A stretch of 18,297 bases of DNA from NCBI GenBank assembly GCA_000402355.1, contig AQRS01000018.1:1-18297 (forward strand), written 5' to 3'. Under the pieces are notes generated by a model. It ran no database searches. It had not been told where the DNA came from and saw nothing but the letters and a program-made list of their open reading frames with translations. Source of the stretch: Candidatus Iainarchaeum andersonii SCGC AAA011-E11. GTDB taxonomy: Archaea; Iainarchaeota; Iainarchaeia; Iainarchaeales; Iainarchaeaceae. The stretch's first letter is position 1, and every line of letters begins with the position of its first letter. Shown here in pieces: positions 13,793 through 18,297 of the stretch. Position numbers and translations under genes: made by a program.

Positions 13793-15547
13793 TCACTTCA
13801 CCGTGACAGATTTAGCCAAATTACGGGGCTTGTCGGGGTCCAATTTGCGTTCCAGAGCAATGTAATAGGCGAGCAGCTGCATAGGCAGGACCAGCGCAAT
13901 GGGATTGGCTTCGCCAAAATCCGGAACAAGAATGCTGAAATCAAAATCGGGATGCGGGATTGAATCAACCATTATTATTTTTGCGCCCCTGCTCCTCATT
14001 TCAATCGCGTTGCTTGCCACCTGCTTTCTCGTTTGGCTGGTTGAAAGCACTATCGCGGGGGTGCCTTCCTCAATGAGGGCTATTGTGCCGTGCTTCAATT
14101 CTGCGCCGGCAAAACCTTCCGCATGGATGTAGCTCACTTCCTTGATTTTGAGCGCGGTTTCCAATGCGGTTGGAAAAGCGTTTTTCCTCCCGATTACGAA
14201 AATGTCTTTTGCGCGAGAAAGCCCCTTGGCTATTTCCTTTATTTTTTCGGAGTTTGATTCAAGGATTTTTGCGGCGCCGGTGGAAAGGCCCGAGAGAAGG
14301 CGCTTTGCCTCCTCTTCTTTTCCCGAAACATAGGAAGCGAGAAGCAGCATGAGTGCAAGCTGCATGGTGTAGCTTTTCGTGGACAGCACGCAAATTTCCG
14401 GGCCGGCATTCATGAGAAGGGTTGCGTCACTGAGGCGCATTACGGTTGAATCCATTACGTTCACTATGCCCGCAATTTTTGCGCCCTTTCCCTTTGCAAT
14501 GTTTATGGCTTCTATCAAATCCGCGGTTTCGCCGCTCTGGCTGACCGCCACAACCAATGCGTTTTCATCCACGAAATTTTCCTGCAGCGAAAACTCCGAC
14601 GCAAGAACAGGCATGACCTGGGTTTTTGCAATGGAACTGAACATGTATGCGCCGCTGATGCACGCGTGATAAGATGTTCCGCAGCCCGTAAAATAAATTT
14701 TCTGTGCGAAGCGCAGCATGGAAACGAATTTTTCCATTTTGTCCTTTGGCTGGTTGGCTGCGCTCTTCAGGAGCCTTGGCTGTTCATAAATCTCCTTGAG
14801 CATGAAGTGCTCATAATCCCCTTTCTGGGCCTGTTCGAAATCCCAGGAGAGCTCCTTCGGAACAGCCTTAAGCTGCGCGCCTGTTTTAGTTTCAAACACT
14901 TTTAGCTGCTTGTTCAGCACTGCCATTGTGCCGTCCTCGAGAAAAATCGCTTTTTTTGTTTCGGAAATGAACGCGGTCGCATCCGAGGCCGCGAAGCAGG
15001 CGTTTTCTGCAACCCCAAGAACAAGGGGAGAGCCGTCGCGGGCACAAACCAGTTTTTCCTCGCCTTTGCGCATTGCAACAATCGCGTAGCTGCCCTCCAA
15101 TTCCAAAAGCGCTTTCCTCACTGCGCCCTCGAAAGTTTTTTCGGTTTTCAGTTTTTCCTGGATGAGGTTCGCTATTACTTCCGAATCGGTTTCTGATTTG
15201 AATGAATAGCCCTTTGAAACGAGTTCGCTTTTGAGTTCCGCATAATTCTCGACAATTCCGTTATGCACAATCGCAATGCTTTTGTCCATGGATGAATGCG
15301 GGTGCGCATTTTCTTCGGTCACTTTGCCGTGGGTCGCCCATCTCGTATGGCCCATTGCTATGCCAGCGCTTTTGGAAAAATCGGTTCCGGCCTTTCCTAT
15401 CTGGCCGATTTTTTTCACCACAAAAATGCCCCCGCTTTCCGGATAGGCGAGGCCCCAGGAGTCGTAGCCCCTGTATTCAAGGGCTCTAAGCCCGTTGAAG
15501 GCCTTCAAAGCCGCGTTATCCGAAATCACACCAACAATGCCGCACAT
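13793..15547 (-). CDS. glmS: Glutamine-fructose-6-phosphate aminotransferase (isomerizing)
   Basis: A 584-residue glucosamine-6-phosphate synthase. The N-terminal glutamine amidotransferase domain must begin at its nucleophile Cys2 (MCGIVGVISDNAALK), so the ATG at 15547 is the true start rather than a TTG at 15556. GHTRWATHGKVTEENAHPH, HNGIVENY and SETDSEVI belong to the glutaminase half. Two SIS sugar-isomerase domains follow (GCGTSYHACISG, VSQSGETADLIEA, STKSYTMQL, IHAEGFAGAELKHGTIALI). It ends PRNLAKSVTVK, the usual tail closing the active site. It provides glucosamine-6-phosphate for the next two genes. A TATA-like palindrome lies about 45 nt upstream. No glmS ribozyme-like element is apparent in the short leader. 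Confidence 0.95.
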   Translation of the reverse strand: MCGIVGVISDNAALKAFNGLRALEYRGYDSWGLAYPESGGIFVVKKIGQIGKAGTDFSKSAGIAMGHTRWATHGKVTEENAHPHSSMDKSIAIVHNGIVENYAELKSELVSKGYSFKSETDSEVIANLIQEKLKTEKTFEGAVRKALLELEGSYAIVAMRKGEEKLVCARDGSPLVLGVAENACFAASDATAFISETKKAIFLEDGTMAVLNKQLKVFETKTGAQLKAVPKELSWDFEQAQKGDYEHFMLKEIYEQPRLLKSAANQPKDKMEKFVSMLRFAQKIYFTGCGTSYHACISGAYMFSSIAKTQVMPVLASEFSLQENFVDENALVVAVSQSGETADLIEAINIAKGKGAKIAGIVNVMDSTVMRLSDATLLMNAGPEICVLSTKSYTMQLALMLLLASYVSGKEEEAKRLLSGLSTGAAKILESNSEKIKEIAKGLSRAKDIFVIGRKNAFPTALETALKIKEVSYIHAEGFAGAELKHGTIALIEEGTPAIVLSTSQTRKQVASNAIEMRSRGAKIIMVDSIPHPDFDFSILVPDFGEANPIALVLPMQLLAYYIALERKLDPDKPRNLAKSVTVK

Positions 15548-15588
15548 ACGAATCAATGGTCGCTTGACTAATAAGTAACCAAAAACAC

Positions 15589-15600
15589 ATATTTAAATAT
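15589..15600 (-). promoter_or_regulatory. TATA region of the glm operon, a perfect 12-bp palindrome
   Basis: ATATTTAAATAT reads the same on both strands. On the minus strand it would start transcription near 15569, leaving a leader of about 22 nt before the glmS ATG. Being symmetric, it could also serve as an operator. Confidence 0.5.
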
Positions 15601-15612
15601 ATCATAGGCACC

Positions 15613-15624
15613 ATTATAAAATAG
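15613..15624 (+). promoter_or_regulatory. TATA box of the HTH/S-layer-like gene
   Basis: ATTATAAAATAG is centred about 38 nt before the GTG at 15656. The predicted start (about 15644) leaves a leader containing GGTGG (15647-15651). It lies 12 nt from the glm palindrome, so the two divergent promoters are nearly back to back. Confidence 0.55.
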
Positions 15625-15655
15625 TTCATAGTAGTATTACTTTATTGGTGGTTTT

Positions 15656-16609
15656 GTGGATAGGTTGATTTTAGAGGATTCGGATTCGGTCAAAGAGATT
15701 CCGACTAAGGTTATTGCCAAGCCAGAGCTTTTGAAGCCGCTTTCGAACAGGGATTGCCTGCGCATTTTCGGCAGGCTGCAGGAGAAAGCGAGCTACCCTG
15801 CGGAGCTGGCCAAGGAACTTTCCTTGAACGAGCAGAAGGTTTACTACCATATAAAGCAGCTCAAGAATGCAGGTCTCATTGATGTCGAGAAAACAGAGGA
15901 TAAGCAAGGCGCAACGGCAAAGTATTACTCCGCGCTGTTCAGTTCCTTTGCTGTTGTTCCAAACCCCGAGAAGGCGAAAAGCAGGCCGAAGCTGATGAAG
16001 AAGGAAACGGCCTCGGAGAACGGGGCTTCAGGATTCCTCAAGGAATTCACCAAAAACGGCATTTTTTCGGGCAAAATAGTGGTCGGCTCTCCCGACCCTC
16101 ATGGGCCTTACAAGGCGCGCGCGAGGGATGGCCACTTGGCAACGGAACTCGCGGTTTTCCTCGGCGCGAACTGCGAGGGGTTTGAATTGCCGCTCGTTTT
16201 CCTGGACACCATGGTGAAGGATTTAAAGGATGAAAATTCGAACCTCGTGATAATTGGGGGGCCTGTAACCAACAAGCTAGCTGAGCAGGTGAACCAGTTC
16301 CTTCCAATCAAATTTGTTCCTTCGGGAGGCAACTGGGTGATTAAATCAGAGGCTTCAGGAAAAGAGTATTTGGAGGATTCGATTGGAATAGTTGAAAAAA
16401 TCCCCCATCCGCATTTCAAGGGGAAATGGATTCTCATTGTTGCAGGCAAGCGCAATACTGGAACAATTTCGGCAATACTTGCACTCGCAAAGCATGCTTC
16501 AAAAGCTGTGAAACCTAATCAGCATAATGATAAAATTTTCGCGCGCGTAGTCGAGGGCCTTGATCTGAACGGCGATGGGCTGATTGATGAAGTTGAGTTT
16601 AAGGAGTAG
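15656..16609 (+). CDS. ArsR-like HTH protein with S-layer-like domain and C-terminal EF-hand
   Basis: A 317-residue protein with an unusual domain order. Residues about 30-95 form a winged HTH (NRDCLRIFGRLQEKASYPAELAKELSL..., with QKVYYHIKQLKNAGLIDVE as the recognition region and wing). After a Lys-rich linker, residues about 135-290 resemble the Rossmann-like C-terminal domain of archaeal S-layer proteins: IVVGSPDPHGPYKARARDGH, NLVIIGGPVTNKLAEQVN and GKWILIVAGKRNTGT. The last 20 residues contain a complete EF-hand loop, Asp303-x-Asn305-x-Asp307-Gly-x-Ile-Asp311-x-x-Glu314. There is no signal peptide or membrane segment, so the protein should be cytoplasmic. The GTG start has GGTGG 4 nt upstream. 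It is divergent from glmS, so control of amino-sugar or surface-glycan genes is an attractive but unproven role. The HTH and EF-hand are clear; the S-layer likeness is from remembered motifs. Confidence 0.75.
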   Translation: MDRLILEDSDSVKEIPTKVIAKPELLKPLSNRDCLRIFGRLQEKASYPAELAKELSLNEQKVYYHIKQLKNAGLIDVEKTEDKQGATAKYYSALFSSFAVVPNPEKAKSRPKLMKKETASENGASGFLKEFTKNGIFSGKIVVGSPDPHGPYKARARDGHLATELAVFLGANCEGFELPLVFLDTMVKDLKDENSNLVIIGGPVTNKLAEQVNQFLPIKFVPSGGNWVIKSEASGKEYLEDSIGIVEKIPHPHFKGKWILIVAGKRNTGTISAILALAKHASKAVKPNQHNDKIFARVVEGLDLNGDGLIDEVEFKE

Positions 16610-16639
16610 AATTCTAATAATTATTTTTCGGGACGCTAA

Positions 16640-16741
16640 ATGGATTCCATTGGTTTCGACATTTTCAAAAGTTCGCTTACAATAAGTCTTTTATGTGCCT
16701 TATTGATAGGATATTTTTCAACCATCTTTGTGAAAAAGTAA
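16640..16741 (+). CDS. Candidate 33-residue single-span membrane peptide
   Basis: An ATG frame of 33 codons, ending TAA. The product has a polar N-terminus (MDSIGFDIFKSS), a hydrophobic segment of about 20 residues (SLLCALLIGYFSTIFV within it) and a terminal Lys-Lys, the pattern of a small membrane protein with the tail inside the cell. The ribosome-binding site is weak (CGGGAC). It starts 30 nt after the S-layer-like gene and could be cotranscribed with it. A chance frame is quite possible. Confidence 0.3.
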   Translation: MDSIGFDIFKSSLTISLLCALLIGYFSTIFVKK

Positions 16742-16815
16742 GTTTGCAATCGACTCATTTTCTTCTTTCTGGATTCTGGGCAGCGTGACACTTGAGTCTG
16801 CCAAATGGAAGTTAG

Positions 16816-16890
16816 GTAAATATAGTCGTTCCGGAAAGCGCGCTTGAGCTGGCAAAGGTTTCCGAAGAGGAATTTGCGAAACACCAATAA
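16816..16890 (+). pseudogene. Possible remnant of a gene 3' end
   Basis: A 24-codon frame bounded upstream by a stop and lacking a start codon reads as a normal amphipathic helical tail (ESALELAKVSEEEFAK, then HQ and stop). Its codon choice (GCG, GAA, GAG, AAG) resembles the flanking genes. It may be the decayed end of a lost gene; chance cannot be excluded. Confidence 0.2.
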
Positions 16891-16923
16891 AATAACAACC
16901 AAAGTTTCTACATAAACAGAGTA

Positions 16924-16935
16924 AGGTTAAAATAG
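16924..16935 (+). promoter_or_regulatory. TATA box of the TBP-like gene
   Basis: GGTTAAAATAGG is centred about 28-29 nt before the ATG at 16958, and there is no ribosome-binding site, so a leaderless start is likely. Confidence 0.5.
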
Positions 16936-16957
16936 GCCCTCGCGGTTCCTATACTTC

Positions 16958-17242
16958 ATGAAAATCGAGTTTAATGACTTTGTCGGCCAGCCCTGCAAAT
17001 CAAGGGTTGCTTACGAGTTCATTCCGAAGAATGAGTTAAAGCTCGACCTTGAGGAAGCCGCCGCAAATCTGCGCGGGAACGAGGTTTTCGTGGAAATGGA
17101 AACCCCGTACTTATTGATGCTTAAGATTGGGGGGAAAGATGTGTCGCTTTTCAAGAGCGGCAAAATCATTGTGAAGAACACGAATGAAAAGGCCGTTGCG
17201 AGGAAGATAGCCGAAAGCCTGGTAGAAAAAATCAGCGCGTAA
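16958..17242 (+). CDS. Small TBP/Pcc1-like protein
   Basis: A 94-residue protein. The core DVSLFKSGKIIVKN followed by a helix (EKAVARKIAESLVEKI) resembles one half-repeat of the TATA-binding-protein fold (compare the FSSGKIV-type strand of TBP) and is also in the size range of the KEOPS subunit Pcc1. An N-terminal segment of about 35 residues with a conserved-looking LDLEEAAANLRG precedes it. It lacks the second repeat of a true TBP, so it is not the general transcription factor. Role unknown; a dimeric nucleic-acid or scaffold protein is possible. Leaderless start inferred from the TATA position. The next gene has its own promoter. Confidence 0.65.
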   Translation: MKIEFNDFVGQPCKSRVAYEFIPKNELKLDLEEAAANLRGNEVFVEMETPYLLMLKIGGKDVSLFKSGKIIVKNTNEKAVARKIAESLVEKISA

Positions 17243-17413
17243 CATTACTATCGAGCGAAGCGAAGATAGCAAACTGCACATCTCCCTGCCAACCTATTGC
17301 TGACAGTCGTATAAAAACTTTCCGCAGAATTTCGGGATTTTTTAAGGCAATCGACTGAAAAAAGCAAAGTTTTTCGTTATTAGGTTAACCTTGGTGTGGC
17401 ACTTGACGATAAA

Positions 17414-17422
17414 CTTTAAAAG
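17414..17422 (+). promoter_or_regulatory. TATA box of the Gly-rich membrane protein gene
   Basis: CTTTAAAAG predicts transcription from about 17443, giving a leader of about 29 nt that carries a palindrome and a strong ribosome-binding site (GGGAGGT, 17457-17463). Confidence 0.55.
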
Positions 17423-17442
17423 CAGGGGAATGTTACTAAGTA

Positions 17443-17454
17443 CAAGTATACTTG
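17443..17454. promoter_or_regulatory. Perfect 12-bp palindrome at the transcription start (candidate operator)
   Basis: CAAGTATACTTG is its own reverse complement. It sits at the predicted transcription start, between the TATA box and the ribosome-binding site, where a bound dimer would block initiation. Confidence 0.4.
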
Positions 17455-17471
17455 AAGGGAGGTAAAAAAAA

Positions 17472-17930
17472 ATGGCGGACATTGGAAAAGCATTTTCGGC
17501 CACGTGGAAAAAGGCCGCAATGATAGCCTTGGTTTGGGGAATAATAGTGGGCATAATAGGGCTTGTACCTGTTGTCAACCTGATATTATTGATTCTCGCA
17601 CCTGTAGGCCTCATTATCGCCATAGCCGTTGGTTATCTGTGTACACAGGACGCGTCAAAGGGCAAAACAGAGCTCGTTGACGGAGCAATCATCGGCGCAG
17701 TGGCAGGAGTAGTCTTTGGCATAGTCGGAGGAATAATGGGAATAGTGTTCTCGGTAATCGGCGCCGCACTCGGATTTGGAATAGCCGGTGTAGCGGGTAA
17801 TGCCGGAACAGCCGCAGTCGGAGGCGCAATAGGCGTAATCGGCTCGGTAATCGCATTGCCAATAGCGGCAATCCTCGGCGCAGTATTAGCCGCGATAGGC
17901 GGAATCATTTACGCTGCAACCAAGAAATAA
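17472..17930 (+). CDS. Glycine-rich multi-span membrane protein
   Basis: A 152-residue, strongly hydrophobic protein of unknown function. A short N-terminus (MADIGKAFSATWKKAA) leads into two membrane helices (about 16-36 and 38-58). A polar loop follows (CTQDASKGKTELVDG, about 57-71), then some 75 residues dominated by Gly, Ala, Ile and Val with repeated GxxxG/GG spacing, enough for three or four more helices. It ends ATKK. The dense small-residue packing suggests tight helix bundles or an oligomer, as in pore-like or DUF4013/DUF5518-type archaeal membrane proteins; I cannot assign a family. It has a strong promoter-like region, a strong ribosome-binding site and a good terminator, suggesting high expression as a single-gene unit. 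Confidence 0.75.
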   Translation: MADIGKAFSATWKKAAMIALVWGIIVGIIGLVPVVNLILLILAPVGLIIAIAVGYLCTQDASKGKTELVDGAIIGAVAGVVFGIVGGIMGIVFSVIGAALGFGIAGVAGNAGTAAVGGAIGVIGSVIALPIAAILGAVLAAIGGIIYAATKK

Positions 17931-17952
17931 CTCGGTTGCGCAGAGCATAAAC

Positions 17953-17979
17953 GGGGCTTTTTGCCCCTTTTTTCTTTTT
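17953..17979 (+). terminator. Hairpin plus T-rich tract
   Basis: GGGGC (17953-17957) and GCCCC (17963-17967) form a stem with a TTTTT loop, followed directly by a T-rich tract (TTTTTTCTTTTT). It is 22 nt past the membrane-protein stop. Confidence 0.75.
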
Positions 17980-18054
17980 CTTCAGTTTCCGTCTTCTTGA
18001 AAACTATTTAAACTTAGCTGGGTTCAATCATTCCGGCACCGAGCTACGGAGTAT

Positions 18055-18156
18055 GCGGAGATGGCAGAGCCCGGTCAAATGCGCCACGCTCGAGTGGATT
18101 GACTCCGAGCGACGTGGACCCGAAAGGGTGCGAGGGTTCGAATCCCTCTCTCCGCG
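18055..18156 (+). tRNA. tRNA-Ser(CGA), with a 17-nt intron
   Basis: The acceptor stem GCGGAGA (18055-18061) pairs with TCTCCGC (18149-18155), with discriminator G at 18156 and no encoded CCA. The D arm has a GCA/TGC stem. The anticodon stem CCACG (18084-18088) pairs with CGTGG (18113-18117) only if an insert is removed. The spliced loop is CTCGAGA, with anticodon CGA. A long variable arm (ACCC-GAAA-GGGT, 18118-18129) marks class II tRNA-Ser. The T arm GAGGG-TTCGAAT-CCCTC is standard. A TATA-like TATTTAAAC lies near 18004-18012, predicting a 5' leader of about 20 nt. Confidence 0.93.
18095..18111 (+). other. tRNA intron at position 37/38 (bulge-helix-bulge)
   Basis: The 17-nt insert TGGATTGACTCCGAGCG lies between G37 (18094) and A38 (18112). 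CTCG in the anticodon loop pairs with CGAG in the insert (18106-18109) to give the 4-bp central helix. The flanking 3-nt bulges AGT and CGA would be cut after their second base, yielding exactly the canonical 7-nt loop. The helix inside the intron is weak, so this is a relaxed motif. Confidence 0.85.
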
Positions 18157-18211
18157 TCCTCTATACAATACTTTTTATTCTTCTTTGACGGTTTATTATT
18201 AGGTGACTTGG

Positions 18212-18297
18212 ATGGAAATGAAATTTTCAGTGGTTATTACCAGGGGCGATGTCGCTTATGTTGCTTTTTGCCCGGAAGGCGGTGTAGAAATGTGTTG
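18212..18297 (+). CDS. HicB/UPF0150-like protein, N-terminus only
   Basis: The first 28 codons of a gene cut by the window edge. The product starts MEMKFSVVITRGDVAYVAF followed by CPEGG, matching the first β-hairpin and CPE turn of HicB-like antitoxin or stand-alone HicB-fold proteins. AGGTGAC (18201-18207) is a ribosome-binding site close to the ATG at 18212; the ATG at 18218 is an alternative start. No hicA is seen before it, so a toxin-antitoxin role would need a hicA downstream. Confidence 0.5.
   Translation, partial: MEMKFSVVITRGDVAYVAFCPEGGVEMC

Larger units (their letters stand above)
16610..16957. other. Sparse 348-bp intergenic stretch
   Basis: No conventional gene. It contains a possible 33-residue membrane peptide (16640-16741), a coding-like remnant (16816-16890), and the TATA region of the next gene (about 16924-16935). 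A reverse-strand frame of 88 codons (16636-16902) spans it but has no promoter, no ribosome-binding site and no recognised domain. Confidence 0.5.

Noticed and set aside
15547..15600. glmS ribozyme or riboswitch upstream of glmS
   Set aside because: The predicted leader is only about 22 nt, far too short for a glmS ribozyme.
16636..16902. Reverse-strand 88-codon frame
   Set aside because: No promoter, no ribosome-binding site and no family match; the plus strand gives at least as good readings. Kept only as an alternative.
17248..17269. CTATC/GATAG hairpin after the TBP-like gene as a terminator
   Set aside because: The stem is only 5 bp with a 12-nt loop and no T-run follows.
18157..18297. 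hicAB toxin-antitoxin pair
   Set aside because: Only the first 28 codons of a HicB-like gene are visible and no hicA lies before it; a pair cannot be claimed from this window.

Overview
The window reads as archaeal. Genes are preceded by TATA boxes (TTTAAA-type) about 22-30 nt upstream of start codons, several starts look leaderless or nearly so, and others carry GGTG or GGAGG ribosome-binding sites. The one tRNA has a bulge-helix-bulge intron after position 37. Bacterial-style genes (aguA/aguB, glmS/glmM) sit beside archaeal-type ones (archaeal aspartate-semialdehyde dehydrogenase, a HerA/DUF87-like ATPase, a TBP-like half-domain). This mix, with short intergenic gaps and many small proteins, fits a DPANN-type archaeon (for example the Diapherotrites/Micrarchaeota side). 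That placement is an inference and was not tested by phylogeny.

Layout. (1) 1-745: the tail of an unidentified gene, a small reverse-strand hypothetical gene, and a 357-bp gene-poor regulatory stretch. (2) 746-5492: a polyamine cluster. A pyruvoyl decarboxylase of the AdoMetDC family, a carboxy(nor)spermidine dehydrogenase and a carboxy(nor)spermidine decarboxylase lie on the plus strand. They converge on aguB-aguA (N-carbamoylputrescine amidase, agmatine deiminase) on the minus strand. (3) 5727-8473: a CxxC-x17-CxxC zinc-ribbon protein, then lysC-asd, which makes aspartate semialdehyde. (4) 8617-11826: a 1069-residue P-loop ATPase with two long acidic regions and a C-terminal winged-helix. 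(5) 11839-15547: a minus-strand operon glmS-glmM-acetyltransferase for GlcNAc-1-phosphate. (6) 15656-17930: divergent from glmS, a protein joining an ArsR-like HTH, an S-layer-like domain and an EF-hand; then a 348-bp sparse region with a possible 33-residue membrane peptide and a coding-like remnant; a TBP-like small protein; and a Gly-rich multi-span membrane protein with a clear terminator. (7) 18055-18297: an intron-containing tRNA-Ser(CGA) and the start of a HicB-like gene.

How the genes work together. The most interesting reading is that 746-8473 encodes a self-sufficient, AdoMet-independent spermidine pathway. Arginine would go to agmatine (the AdoMetDC-family enzyme acting as an arginine decarboxylase), then N-carbamoylputrescine (AguA), then putrescine (AguB). 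Putrescine and aspartate semialdehyde would give carboxyspermidine (dehydrogenase) and then spermidine (decarboxylase), with LysC and Asd next door supplying the aspartate semialdehyde. No spermidine synthase is present, which argues that the first enzyme is not making decarboxylated AdoMet. The second half of the window makes activated amino sugars (GlmS, GlmM, acetyltransferase), probably for glycans of the cell surface or glycoproteins. An unusual S-layer-like/HTH protein is transcribed divergently and may be linked to it. No CRISPR array, insertion sequence or rRNA was seen.
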